A stretch of DNA of 59,780 bases from Helicobacter aurati (GTDB lineage: Bacteria; Campylobacterota; Campylobacteria; Campylobacterales; Helicobacteraceae): positions 1 through 59,780 of the forward strand of contig NZ_NXLW01000012.1 in NCBI RefSeq assembly GCF_003364265.1, in the 5' to 3' direction. The notes under the pieces were generated by a model, which ran no database searches, was not told the origin of the DNA, and saw nothing but the letters and a program-made list of their open reading frames with translations. This document shows positions 1 through 8,326 of this stretch, piece after piece (position 1 is the first letter of the stretch; every line of letters begins with the position of its first letter). Position numbers and translations under genes: made by a program.

Positions 1-166
1 CAACCGCTCGGATGCAAATAGTATTATCATAAGTGCGATTATCGCCCATTACCCCCACACTTCGGACATTGAGCAACACGCAAAACGCCTGCCACACTTT
101 GTCATAATATCCCTGCTTTTGCAATTTCATTAGTATTAAAATTCTCATTATCATATATTGTTGCAT
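1..166 (-). pseudogene. guaA 3'-end fragment R0 (runs off the window)
   Basis: This is a partial copy of the guaA C-terminal coding sequence, cut by the window edge. Homology to the native gene starts at the codons for [12 protein letters not shown] (about position 124) and continues in frame to position 1. Differences from native guaA are almost all synonymous (for example GTC-to-ATC is the only coding change I see, Val to Ile). The frame is open upstream to ATG codons at 166 and 154 that overlap the end of the preceding restriction gene (stop at 151-153). A coupled peptide beginning [10 protein letters not shown] could therefore be made. Its downstream end, and whatever cassette follows it, lie outside the window. 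Confidence 0.85.
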
Positions 167-1023
167 GGAATTTTCAGTTTTTCTAATATCATTTTAAAAT
201 CATTCAATGAGCTTGGATTATTCTTAAGCTCTAAATATTCAATCCCTAAAGACTTCAATTGGTTTTTATTTTGAATACTTAATGTATCGGCTATAAAAAT
301 ATTCGTATCTCTTGCGATCACTGCATCCGCAGATTCTGGATTACCTCTGCCCATTAGTTTGACTTCAATCCTATATTCTTTGCTTTTATCAAAGTTATAA
401 AGCTTAAAATCTACTTCTCTATCAAAATCTAATTCCCCATTTTTTCTAAAAACTTCACTATTAATAAAATCCTTTTTAATTCCACATTTTTCACACAAAG
501 CCAACATTAAAGGCTTTTCTACTCTTTTACCTATACTACTCCAAGCCCCACCCCTTAAAGCGATTTTCTTTGTTGCCAAAGCATTAATGACTAATAAACT
601 CTCATTTAAGTTTAACTCTACCGAAATTCCCTTATAAGAAATCTTTAAATTAATCCCGATATTTCCACTGCTATCATCCAAAGAATCTAGCAAAGATTCT
701 AGATAATCAATATTGGTATTCGCCACATTTAGTACGATTTCTTTTGTTGCACTCCCATAAATATTTGCAATAGTTTTTTTATTCATGCCCGCAAAAATTG
801 CTGCTTCACTTGGTTTAATATTTGCATTATTAATGAAATGTTGTTTATACCATTCTAAATTGATGCTCCTATCATTTAATTTTACTTCTAAAATTTGCCT
901 GAAAAAATCTAAAGCAAAATCTAAAAACTCTAAATTAATTGCATTGATAACTTCTTCTCTGTAATCCTCTCCTTTTAAAAGTTTTTCTATAGTCTTATTT
1001 ATAACAATAGAATCAAATCTCAT
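151..1023 (-). CDS. Type II restriction endonuclease (CfrBI-like), cassette 4
   Basis: This 290-residue protein is encoded directly behind a DNA methyltransferase with an 11-nt overlap, which marks it as the cognate nuclease. A PD-(D/E)XK-like catalytic pattern is visible at E203-V-D205 followed by E220-V-K222. The stretch [15 protein letters not shown] (about 158-172) and the overall size remind me of the CfrBI family of type II enzymes; that assignment is from memory and is moderate. The N-terminal 90 residues are helical and may bind DNA. It would cleave unmethylated foreign DNA in the cytoplasm. It is the last gene of its cassette and is followed without a gap by guaA fragment R0. Confidence 0.75.
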   Translation of the reverse strand: MRFDSIVINKTIEKLLKGEDYREEVINAINLEFLDFALDFFRQILEVKLNDRSINLEWYKQHFINNANIKPSEAAIFAGMNKKTIANIYGSATKEIVLNVANTNIDYLESLLDSLDDSSGNIGINLKISYKGISVELNLNESLLVINALATKKIALRGGAWSSIGKRVEKPLMLALCEKCGIKKDFINSEVFRKNGELDFDREVDFKLYNFDKSKEYRIEVKLMGRGNPESADAVIARDTNIFIADTLSIQNKNQLKSLGIEYLELKNNPSSLNDFKMILEKLKIPCNNI

Positions 1024-2170
1024 GAAAGCCTCTTTGTCTTAATTTTTCTGCATAATCCAAATTTTGCTCGCATAAAAGCGGAATCCTACCCATTATATTT
1101 GCAACCTTTCCAAATGTTCCACTTCCAGCAAATGGGTCGCATACGACATCGCCTTCAAAAGAATAATATTTCAATACTTTTTGGCAAAGTTCTTCCGGAA
1201 AAACTGCTGGGTGATTTTTATCAAATTTTGGTGTAATATACCAGCAATTTGTCGAATCTATTTCGTCATCATTCTTTAACTTTTTATCATAATCCTTAAT
1301 GTTTTTATCTAGTAAAAAAGGAGAATTTTTGCGATATACCATAATGCTCTCTGTAATGCAATTTGGCTTATAGCTTAGAGGCTTTTTTGTTTGCAAATAA
1401 CCTGCTATACGATTGGGTACAGAGTATTCAGGCTTTATCCAAATAATTTCATCTATAAAGTAAAATCCACTTTCACATAAAATCTTATGAAAATCGAAAT
1501 GTATGGGATAGCGAATACTCTCGAACTCACGACCAACTCTTTTAGTAATTACAGGTGAAACATTAATAAGAATAAATCTACCATCTTCTAAAATCCTATA
1601 ACATTGCTTCAAGGTTTCTCGCATAGAATCTAAATATTCCTGATAGCTTTTATAATCACTATAAAGCCTTGCATTATAATATGGCGGTGAGGTAAAAATG
1701 AGTTGAATTTGTTGTTCTTGTATTTTATTAAGAGTAATGCAATTGTCTCCCACAAGCAAAGAGGGTTTTAGAATCTTTCTTTGAGGTTTTAGAGCTATCT
1801 TTTTTTGTTGCCTAAATATAGAATATTCAAGCATTTTTTGCATGACTTCATTATTATAATGTTTTAAGATTCTATCTCTCAAATCTGCAAATCTTGCTTC
1901 CTCTTTTGACTTATAAAGACAAGTACGAAACATTTGATAAATAACTTCCATATAGTGATTATTAAAGGCTTCTTTAGATAAAAACTCATAAATTTTATCA
2001 TTATTTTTTTGCCGACCGATAGAAGAGACTATCTCCCTTTTAATATCAATACTTAATTTCTCTTGCATAAATAGTTCCAAAAGAATAACAAAACTAGAAT
2101 CTGATTTTTCAAGTCCCAATCTTTTAATAGATTCTATGGTGGGAGTATCGATAAAAAATGTTTGCGTCAT
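1013..2170 (-). CDS. DNA methyltransferase, TSPPY class, cassette 4
   Basis: This 385-residue site-specific methyltransferase protects host DNA from the nuclease encoded immediately downstream. Motif IV TSPPY lies at 160-164 and the SAM-binding DPFAGSGT motif at 345-352. The IV-before-I order is that of beta-class amino-methyltransferases; TSPPY most often means N4-cytosine, though N6-adenine cannot be excluded. The N-terminal 130 residues are a charged extension without recognised motifs. The start ATG sits 3 nt after the stop of guaA fragment R1, whose last codons provide a GGGAG ribosome binding site. The first codons (ATGACGCAAA) match those after fragment R3, suggesting a shared ancestral junction. 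Confidence 0.85.
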   Translation of the reverse strand: MTQTFFIDTPTIESIKRLGLEKSDSSFVILLELFMQEKLSIDIKREIVSSIGRQKNNDKIYEFLSKEAFNNHYMEVIYQMFRTCLYKSKEEARFADLRDRILKHYNNEVMQKMLEYSIFRQQKKIALKPQRKILKPSLLVGDNCITLNKIQEQQIQLIFTSPPYYNARLYSDYKSYQEYLDSMRETLKQCYRILEDGRFILINVSPVITKRVGREFESIRYPIHFDFHKILCESGFYFIDEIIWIKPEYSVPNRIAGYLQTKKPLSYKPNCITESIMVYRKNSPFLLDKNIKDYDKKLKNDDEIDSTNCWYITPKFDKNHPAVFPEELCQKVLKYYSFEGDVVCDPFAGSGTFGKVANIMGRIPLLCEQNLDYAEKLRQRGFHEI

Positions 2171-2173
2171 TCC

Positions 2174-2314
2174 CTACTCCCACTCAATCGTTCCTGGGGG
2201 TTTGCTAGTAATATCATACACCACGCGGTTAATACCCTCAACCTCATTAATAATGCGGTTAGAGACAGATTCTAAAAAGCTATGGGGCAAAAAATAATTG
2301 TCTTTAAAATTCAT
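2174..2314 (-). pseudogene. guaA 3'-end fragment R1, open 46-codon frame
   Basis: This direct repeat of the guaA tail has homology from about 2171 to 2291. It encodes the last 38 or so GuaA residues ([11 protein letters not shown] to TIEWE) and differs from native guaA by one synonymous base over the shared codons. The frame opens with an ATG at 2314 that overlaps the stop of the preceding HaeII-like gene (TAA at 2304-2306), giving a 46-residue peptide that begins MNFKDNYF. It ends at the guaA stop, 3 nt before the ATG of the next methyltransferase. It is either a remnant or a functional translational linker. Confidence 0.9.
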
Positions 2315-3341
2315 CTTTAATGCTCTCATAATTCCTCTCTTTAAGAATTTCTGGCAATTCTTTGACGGAGGGAAATTCCTCTGTAATTTCTAAACAAAGT
2401 GTTTCAAGGAGCTTATCACCAAGTAAGTTAGCATATTTACCGCGCATTGCCTTTTCATACCAAGCAATCAAATCAGATTCTGTAATAATGCTTTGGATTC
2501 TGCTCTTCCAGCCAATTTGTGTAAGCAAGGATAGAATAACAGATTTTTCTGCTTCTTTACACACAATAATAATTCTATCGCTTTGAATATTAGACACAAT
2601 GCTTTCTGCTAATTCACTATCAAGACTTAGATGCTTAATTTGTATTGCCACACCCCAATTTGCATACATATCAAGTCCTCTATCTGCTGCATTTGTTACA
2701 CCAACCCTATAAATACGTGCTTGCTGTGTAGTAAAAAGATTGCTAGAATCCAAGCACATTACAGATTTTGTAAAATCTTCAAATTCTTTTAAAATATTAA
2801 GTTTGTCTTGATTGATTGAAAGGGTAATGTTTAATTCTAAAATTTGTGCTAATGTGTCAAAAAGCGAATGCGTGATAATCTCATAAACTTTATCTAAGCT
2901 GCGCTTTAATCCAGCCTCACACCAAAACAAATTAATAAAATGCGAAATCTCAAAACTTGCCTTATTTGTATTTAGGCAATATTGTAGCGCATTGTTAAGC
3001 TGTGTATATTTGCCGATAAATTTATTATAGATATAGCTTTCAACTGTTCCATTGTGTTCTCTATTAAATTTCCCTAATTCTGCTATGAGTTTAGGAGGAA
3101 TTACATTGAATAAATCATCTTGGAATTTTGCCGAACTTGTAGAGATTCTGCCAAGTAGCGCAATGCAAACTTCATCTCTCCACGTTTTGCTTTTAGTTCT
3201 GTATGTTTCAAGGTTGTTTAAATCTATATCGCCAAAAATTCTATCACGGTAAAGAATCTCTGCGATTTGAATCGGTTTATAGAAGTGGATTCTTGATTTT
3301 GCAATGACTTTATCCAAAGCCTGTTTTGCTACTTTTAGCAT
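2304..3341 (-). CDS. Type II restriction endonuclease (HaeII-like), cassette 3
   Basis: This 345-residue nuclease is partner of the cytosine-C5 methyltransferase just upstream, with a 7-nt overlap of the ATGCTAA type. The segment [16 protein letters not shown]-x3-QIKH (about 215-237) resembles the catalytic core of HaeII-family enzymes. D224 and Q234-x-K236 would form a PD-(D/E)XK variant. HaeII cuts RGCGCY; the same or a related target here is inference. An AAGGA ribosome binding site lies inside the end of the methyltransferase gene. The length is close to what I remember for HaeII (about 350 residues), so the gene looks complete. Confidence 0.75.
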   Translation of the reverse strand: MLKVAKQALDKVIAKSRIHFYKPIQIAEILYRDRIFGDIDLNNLETYRTKSKTWRDEVCIALLGRISTSSAKFQDDLFNVIPPKLIAELGKFNREHNGTVESYIYNKFIGKYTQLNNALQYCLNTNKASFEISHFINLFWCEAGLKRSLDKVYEIITHSLFDTLAQILELNITLSINQDKLNILKEFEDFTKSVMCLDSSNLFTTQQARIYRVGVTNAADRGLDMYANWGVAIQIKHLSLDSELAESIVSNIQSDRIIIVCKEAEKSVILSLLTQIGWKSRIQSIITESDLIAWYEKAMRGKYANLLGDKLLETLCLEITEEFPSVKELPEILKERNYESIKDEF

Positions 3342-4330
3342 ACTTTTTCCTTACATTGTGTTGGAGCAAACTCACTCAATGCTTTGAGTATTTGTTTAGC
3401 GACTGCTTCTATGACAGGCACTGCTACACTATTACCTGTTTGTTGTTTGATTTGCGTATAGGAAACTACGATTTTATAGTCCTCAGGAAATCCTTGCAAT
3501 CGCAACATTTCTCTTTCTGTTAATCGCCTCTCATTATTAACCAAAAGATAATTTGCTGAAGCTCCAGCCCTAAGAGCACAAGAAAAATGATGAGGCGTAA
3601 TAGAACCACCTACATTCTCGTGGGTAATGTAAGGTTTTGCAATTTCTTTCTTCATTCTTTTCTGTCTAGATTCTTTAATATGATCCTTAACATAATATTT
3701 TTTCTCTACATTAGATTCTAAAATCTCTTTGAGTGTTTTTCTGCGATGGATTGAATATGGAAAAACAAAATCTACTTTTTCCCTAAAACCACAGATAATA
3801 ATTCTCTCTCTTTTTTGTGGAAGCCCAAAATCAAGAGCGTTTAACACTTTACTATAAACACAATACCCTAAGAATTCTAAATGTGAAATAATCGTTTTAA
3901 ACGTTTGTCCATTGTTGTGGGTAGTTAAGTTACGCACATTTTCTAACATAAAAGCCTTGGGTTGCTTATCTTTCAAAATGCGTTCAATCTCAAAAAATAA
4001 TGTCCCTTGAGTCTCATGTTCAAACCCCTCTTTATTCCCTATAATACTAAAGGGCTGACAAGGAAAACCAGCTAACAAAATGTCAAAATTTGGGATAATT
4101 TTAGAATCTATTTTGGTAATATCGCCTTTTGGATATTCTCCAAAGTTTGCAAAATAGGTTTTAGCGGCTTCTTTATCCCATTCTGATGAAAACACGCAGA
4201 TTCCACCTAGTTTTTCAAATCCTAGCCTTATCCCTCCAATTCCAGCAAATAGGTCAATGAAGGTAAAGTCTTTGAATGTGTATTCTTTTTCTTTTCTCTG
4301 CTCTAAAATCATCTTAGAAAACAAATTCAT
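3335..4330 (-). CDS. Cytosine-C5 DNA methyltransferase, cassette 3
   Basis: This 331-residue Dcm-type enzyme methylates cytosine C5 using SAM. All main motifs are present in order: I (FIDLFAGIGGIRLGF, about 24-38), IV with the catalytic PCQ (GFPCQPFSIIGNKEG), VI (MLENVRNL), VIII (PQKRERIIICGF), IX (RRLTEREMLRLQGFP) and X (QQTGNSVAVPV). The target-recognition region between VIII and IX is about 90 residues, consistent with a single specificity. The ATG is 3 nt after the stop of guaA fragment R2 and uses its GGGAG as ribosome binding site. It is expected to protect against the HaeII-like nuclease that overlaps its 3' end. Confidence 0.92.
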   Translation of the reverse strand: MNLFSKMILEQRKEKEYTFKDFTFIDLFAGIGGIRLGFEKLGGICVFSSEWDKEAAKTYFANFGEYPKGDITKIDSKIIPNFDILLAGFPCQPFSIIGNKEGFEHETQGTLFFEIERILKDKQPKAFMLENVRNLTTHNNGQTFKTIISHLEFLGYCVYSKVLNALDFGLPQKRERIIICGFREKVDFVFPYSIHRRKTLKEILESNVEKKYYVKDHIKESRQKRMKKEIAKPYITHENVGGSITPHHFSCALRAGASANYLLVNNERRLTEREMLRLQGFPEDYKIVVSYTQIKQQTGNSVAVPVIEAVAKQILKALSEFAPTQCKEKVC

Positions 4331-4333
4331 TCT

Positions 4334-4606
4334 CTACTCCCACTCAATCGTTCCTGGGGGTTTGCTAGTAATATCATACACCACGCGGTTAATACCCTCA
4401 ACCTCATTAATAATGCGGTTAGAGACAGATTCTAAAAAGCTATGGGGTAAGTGCGAAAAAGTCGCCGTCATTCCATCGATTGCCTCAACCGCTCGGACGC
4501 AAATGGTGTTATCATAGGTGCGATTATCGCCCATTACGCCTACATTTTCAATACCAAAACAATAGTTTTTGCGGTAATAGGATGAAGTGTTCACTATTTC
4601 TTCCAT
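4334..4606 (-). pseudogene. guaA 3'-end fragment R2, open 90-codon frame
   Basis: This direct repeat of the guaA tail has clear homology from about 4331 to 4543. It encodes [11 protein letters not shown] to TIEWE with mostly synonymous changes and one Ala-to-Ser (ATFSH for ATFAH). Beyond about 4543 the bases differ, although the frame stays open to an ATG at 4606 that overlaps the preceding HNH gene (stop at 4594-4596) by 13 nt. The peptide would begin [16 protein letters not shown]. It ends at the guaA stop, 3 nt before the C5-methyltransferase ATG. The divergent upstream 20 codons may be rearranged or come from another strain. Confidence 0.9.
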
Positions 4607-5184
4607 ACAATATGCCCATTGATATTATGCTTTTCATAAACCTTTAGCACATCTTCTAGGAAGTCTATCAATTCTTTTTCATTGGTATCTTTTGCGCTCT
4701 CTAGCATCCTTAAAAACATTTTCTTTCCTGTTTCGGTTTGTTTTAAATTTTTCTTTAAGAAATTATGCTTACTACAAAGCGTTTGCCCATTTTCTAAGGT
4801 AGCTTTACCACCTAAATCTTTGGGCTTAATATGGTCAATATGCAATTCCACACCCTCCTTTTTCCCCATTCCACAGATAACACATTGATAATTATCTCGC
4901 TCTAAAATTTGCTTTTTAAGTGTGGGGATAAAATCCTCTAAATCCTCTCGCAAAACAACAAAATCAGGATCATAGCGATAAATTCCTTTTGCAATTTTTT
5001 GCAAATAACCCTTTTGATGCAAGCTCCTAATCCCTCTATCTGGGTCCCTAAAAACTTTTCCTGTGCGACTCTGCCATTCTTTCACAACCCAATCCACAAC
5101 TTCGGGGTGTGAAATATCCCTTTTGGGATTTGCTTTAAAAAATTCCATTATTAAATCAAGTTGACTACCTGCTTTATTATTCAT
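4594..5184 (-). CDS. HNH restriction endonuclease with N-terminal helical domain, cassette 2
   Basis: This 196-residue protein has a C-terminal HNH (beta-beta-alpha metal) nuclease domain. C101-x2-C104 and C137-x2-H140 are zinc-knuckle candidates, H115-I-D117-H118 gives the catalytic histidine, and N132 and N141 complete the pattern. Residues 10-70 look like a winged-helix DNA-binding segment. The start overlaps the upstream methyltransferase by 4 nt (ATGA), so it is almost certainly that enzyme's restriction partner rather than a homing nuclease. Specificity is unknown. The gene end overlaps the ATG of guaA fragment R2. Confidence 0.85.
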   Translation of the reverse strand: MNNKAGSQLDLIMEFFKANPKRDISHPEVVDWVVKEWQSRTGKVFRDPDRGIRSLHQKGYLQKIAKGIYRYDPDFVVLREDLEDFIPTLKKQILERDNYQCVICGMGKKEGVELHIDHIKPKDLGGKATLENGQTLCSKHNFLKKNLKQTETGKKMFLRMLESAKDTNEKELIDFLEDVLKVYEKHNINGHIVWKK

Positions 5185-6050
5185 TCAAACAATCCTTCCT
5201 CTTTTTTAATTATTTCTAAGAAACGATTTTTTGAAAGTTTGCAATAGTTAGAATCTAGCTCAATGCCTACAAACTGACGCTTATTGAGATAAGATTCTAT
5301 CATCGTTGTGCCGCTTCCACTAAAAGGATCGCATACCACATCGCCCATATAAGAAAAAAGCTTAATACATCGTTTGGGTAATTCTCTAGGGAAAGGAGCG
5401 GGGTGTCCAATGCGTTTTTTAGATTCTCCATTAAAAGTCCATAGCCCATTTGTCCAAGTCATAAACTCTTCTTTGCTTATATTGCTTTGCCCTTTATGTT
5501 TTTTCTTCCACTCGCCTTTATAAAGCACGAGGATTAGTTCCACAGGAGCAATCACATAAGGAGCAGAAGCAGAGAGCCAACTTCCCCACGCAGTGCGCCT
5601 TGAAATGTTTCCCTCATTCCATATTATCGTACTGTGGTATTTCCAGCCTACTTTTTTGACAAGAGTTGTGATGTCTGCTCCTATACTTTGCTGCCCACCT
5701 TTGTTTTTATCAAGCGGAATATTAAGGCAAAATCTTGCTCCATCTTTTGCCCAAAAATAGCAGTTTTCTATCCATTGCCTACTAAATTTCAAATATTCTT
5801 TATAATCCTTAGAATCCGCATTAGAATTATATTCTATGCCTACATTATAGGGAGGAGAAGTAATAATTAAATCAAGACTTTGAGATTGCAACAATTGTCT
5901 GTTGAGCACAGAATCATTGTGTAGCATTATATTTTTATAGTTGAATATAGTATTGTTTTTCTTTAAATTATTATGTATATCATGTGCTATTGTCATTTGC
6001 ATTTCTTGAATATCATATATTTTTGAGTTTTTGATTTTTTCTATTAGCAT
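5181..6050 (-). CDS. DNA methyltransferase, TSPPY class, cassette 2
   Basis: This 289-residue beta-class DNA methyltransferase carries motif IV TSPPYN at 64-69 and SAM motif DPFSGSGT at 241-248. The target-recognition segment lies between them. It is probably N4-cytosine or N6-adenine specific. It protects against the HNH nuclease whose start it overlaps by 4 nt. Its ATG lies inside the last codons of an 11-codon leader frame that starts 3 nt after the stop of guaA fragment R3, so translation seems to be passed on from that fragment. The protein is compact and complete for the family. Confidence 0.87.
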   Translation of the reverse strand: MLIEKIKNSKIYDIQEMQMTIAHDIHNNLKKNNTIFNYKNIMLHNDSVLNRQLLQSQSLDLIITSPPYNVGIEYNSNADSKDYKEYLKFSRQWIENCYFWAKDGARFCLNIPLDKNKGGQQSIGADITTLVKKVGWKYHSTIIWNEGNISRRTAWGSWLSASAPYVIAPVELILVLYKGEWKKKHKGQSNISKEEFMTWTNGLWTFNGESKKRIGHPAPFPRELPKRCIKLFSYMGDVVCDPFSGSGTTMIESYLNKRQFVGIELDSNYCKLSKNRFLEIIKKEEGLFE

Positions 6051-6079
6051 TTATATGCCTTCATTAAACTTTGCGTCAT
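6044..6079 (-). CDS. 11-residue leader peptide frame between guaA fragment R3 and the methyltransferase
   Basis: A short frame (MTQSLMKAYKC) starts 3 nt after the stop of guaA fragment R3, exactly where the other cassettes place their first real gene. Its stop overlaps the ATG of the downstream methyltransferase by 7 nt (ATGCTAA), the same geometry as the C5-methyltransferase/HaeII-like junction. Its first codons ATGACGCAAA equal those of the cassette 4 methyltransferase, so it may be a remnant of the ancestral gene after guaA. A role as a translational bridge is inference. Confidence 0.5.
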   Translation of the reverse strand: MTQSLMKAYKC

Positions 6080-6082
6080 TCT

Positions 6083-6358
6083 CTACTCCCACTCAATGGT
6101 TCCTGGGGGTTTGCTAGTAATATCATACACCACGCGGTTAATACCCTCAACCTCATTAATAATGCGATTAGAGACAGATTCTAAAAAGCTATGGGGCAAA
6201 TGTGCAAAAGTCGCCGTCATTCCATCGATTGCCTCAACCGCTCGAACGCAAATGGTGTTATCATAGGTGCGATTATCGCCCATTACCCCCACACTTCGGA
6301 CATTGAGCAACACGCAAAACGCCTGCCACACTTTGTCATAATACGCAAAATCTACCAT
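6083..6358 (-). pseudogene. guaA 3'-end fragment R3, open 91-codon frame
   Basis: This is the longest internal guaA repeat, homologous from about 6080 to 6344. It encodes [13 protein letters not shown] through TIEWE. I find only two base differences from the native guaA end, both synonymous (AAC/AAT and GTC/GTT). The frame opens with an ATG at 6358 that overlaps the TAG of the preceding methyltransferase (6352-6354), giving MVDFA and then GuaA sequence. It ends at the guaA stop. The near-identity suggests recent duplication, gene conversion with the native end, or selection. Confidence 0.92.
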
Positions 6359-7524
6359 GCTATAACATTTTCAACTTTTCTTGATTTATTATTCAAACTT
6401 TCTCCTTTTTTTCGTTGCAATTCTCCATATTCACATTGAATGAGATTTTGTTGATTATATTCCTCCATCCATTTTTGGTTAATTTTTATGGCTTCCTTGC
6501 TTTCATCTATTCCTATGAATTTACGTTCTAGCAAAAATGCTTCCTTAAGAAAACCTCCACTTCCACAAAAACAATCCATGACAAGAGAATCTACATGGGA
6601 AGACATTTGGATAATGCGTTTTAGCATGACATTATTTTTTTGCGTAGGATAAATGGGATTCTGTGTGTCTTTAAATTCCCAAATATCTTGTATTTTTTTA
6701 CCTCGAGAATCTTTCGCATACACCTTTTTTCTAGGCACTCCATTTTTGCTCCATTCAATCAGCCCCTCATTATTTAATCTATTAAGATCCTTAAGACTAC
6801 AACGCCAATGTCGTCCTTGCGGAGGTTTTAAGCCATTCCATGCTTGCCCACTCTCGCCATTTTGTGTCACTCCTGGTGCATGAAGTGGGATAGTTGTGTA
6901 AAAGCCTTTGTCGTCTTGTTTTGTGAATCGTTTGCCTAAATCATCAAAGGAAATGTCCTCATGAATCTCATTCCAAATGTATTGACGACTTTTTGCATAG
7001 AATAGAATCATATCCTTAATATTTCCATATCCTTTTTTAGAGAAGTTTTTAGGATTACATTTGATACGCGTAATATCATTGATGAAATTCTCTCTTCCAA
7101 AAATTTCATCACATAGAATTTTGACATAATGTCCCATTTTTGTATCAATATGGATATAGAAACTCGCTCTCTCGCTCATTAATTCTTTGATTAGAATTAA
7201 TCGGTAGTAGAGGAACTCTAAGTAAGATTCTAAATTAAACTTATCTTGATAGGCAACTCTTGAATCCAAGCTCGCACTCATTGTGCTACCCATTCTAAAA
7301 ATATTATTTGTTCCAAAAGGAGGGTCAATATAGACTAAATCGATAGCGTTTTTAAAAGTTTTCCCCTGATTAAAGGCTTTATTCTGCAAGAGATTCTGCA
7401 TTGCATTGAGATTGTCATCAAAAATAAGCAAGTTTTCTTTTGCAAAATTCCCTTGCAATTCTTTGCTAAATGAAACCTGTAAAAACTCTTTTTGAGATTG
7501 AAAATGATTAAATAAATTAAGCAT
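6352..7524 (-). CDS. N6-adenine DNA methyltransferase (DPPF type), cassette 1
   Basis: This 390-residue methyltransferase has motif IV DPPF at 67-70 and a SAM-binding motif DCFCGSGGF at 317-325, again beta-class order. DPPF/DPPY enzymes are normally N6-adenine methylases. A long central region (about 150-290) is probably the target-recognition domain. It follows its partner nuclease with only 2 nt between stop and start, so in this cassette the nuclease comes first, unlike the other three. The protein resembles COG2189/Mod-like methylases, but no type III Res subunit is nearby, so a type II or IIS system is more likely. Confidence 0.87.
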   Translation of the reverse strand: MLNLFNHFQSQKEFLQVSFSKELQGNFAKENLLIFDDNLNAMQNLLQNKAFNQGKTFKNAIDLVYIDPPFGTNNIFRMGSTMSASLDSRVAYQDKFNLESYLEFLYYRLILIKELMSERASFYIHIDTKMGHYVKILCDEIFGRENFINDITRIKCNPKNFSKKGYGNIKDMILFYAKSRQYIWNEIHEDISFDDLGKRFTKQDDKGFYTTIPLHAPGVTQNGESGQAWNGLKPPQGRHWRCSLKDLNRLNNEGLIEWSKNGVPRKKVYAKDSRGKKIQDIWEFKDTQNPIYPTQKNNVMLKRIIQMSSHVDSLVMDCFCGSGGFLKEAFLLERKFIGIDESKEAIKINQKWMEEYNQQNLIQCEYGELQRKKGESLNNKSRKVENVIAW

Positions 7525-7526
7525 TG

Positions 7527-8312
7527 TTACACCTGATAAAGAAAGTCTCTTAAAAGTAAAGCAGATAGAATGTTGTAATCCTTATATGTTTGCGTTAGGA
7601 TTTCAAACATTTTGTTTCTGCCATGAATATAGCATACTCCATCTAAGATTGCAATTTTAATAATATCTGTATTTAAAGTCACATTGAGCAAACTCATTGC
7701 ATCTTCGAGTTGAGCATTTTGATGTCCTCCAAAATCGCTCAAAAACTTTGCTTCACCAATAATTATTTTTCCATTGAATCGTGCAATAAAATCCAAGCCC
7801 TTTGAGCGTGTATAGCCTAAATTTTCCCTTGCAAATTTTTGCATAGCCAAATCGGAAGCATTCAAAATAGCATTTCCATTAGTATTTTTGAATACCTCTA
7901 GGCTAACAGGTTGGATTCCTAAAATGCCACTATTCACCCATCGCTTGAATAGCGGTCCGATTTGTCGGTTGGTTTCTTTGGGCTGTGAGATATTCTCATA
8001 AATTTTCTTGAGCCCCATTTCTCTTAATCTGCCACAGATTCTCGCTATTGTCGCTGGATTGCGTTTGATAGCAGTTCTGTCACGCCTTAAATAGGCAATA
8101 TATGAATCTTTAATTGGAAACAAATCAAAATCAAGCAGAGATTCTATAATTTTTTCTTGCTGATTACAATTAAATGCTTCTTCAAAACTATTCCATTTTG
8201 TAGAGTCTATATCCCTGATATTATCGGGACTCATGGGATAGACTCTAAAAAGCTGGTCTAAATAATCTCTCTGGTTGGCTAATTCTATGCTTTGATTAAG
8301 AAAATAATTCAT
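7527..8312 (-). CDS. Type II restriction endonuclease, PD-(D/E)XK type, cassette 1
   Basis: This 261-residue protein is the first gene after native guaA. A catalytic pattern D174 ... E187-A-K189 (within KGLDFIARFNGKIIIGEAKF) is typical of PD-(D/E)XK restriction enzymes, and the next residues (GGHQNAQLEDA) are also typical of such nucleases. I do not recognise the specificity. The ATG is 3 nt after the guaA stop and uses the GGGAG in guaA's final codons as ribosome binding site, so expression should be tied to guaA. The cognate methyltransferase follows 2 nt downstream. Confidence 0.8.
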   Translation of the reverse strand: MNYFLNQSIELANQRDYLDQLFRVYPMSPDNIRDIDSTKWNSFEEAFNCNQQEKIIESLLDFDLFPIKDSYIAYLRRDRTAIKRNPATIARICGRLREMGLKKIYENISQPKETNRQIGPLFKRWVNSGILGIQPVSLEVFKNTNGNAILNASDLAMQKFARENLGYTRSKGLDFIARFNGKIIIGEAKFLSDFGGHQNAQLEDAMSLLNVTLNTDIIKIAILDGVCYIHGRNKMFEILTQTYKDYNILSALLLRDFLYQV

Positions 8313-8326
8313 TCTCTACTCCCACT
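8310..8326 (-). promoter_or_regulatory. Ribosome binding site embedded in guaA's last codons
   Basis: The final GuaA codons Glu-Trp-Glu (GAGTGGGAG) contain GGGAG (8319-8323). The TAG stop follows, and an ATG comes after three more bases (8310-8312). Spacing from GGGAG to ATG is 6 nt, good for a Shine-Dalgarno site. The same arrangement recurs at 2168-2184, 4328-4344 and 6077-6093, each at the end of a guaA fragment, and each serves the next cassette. Confidence 0.8.

Noticed and set aside
2174-6358. Repeated guaA ends as assembly collapse or chimera
   Set aside because: The copies differ in length and by scattered synonymous changes, and each has its own flanks in coupled frames. This is hard to get by misassembly, although long-read confirmation would be good.
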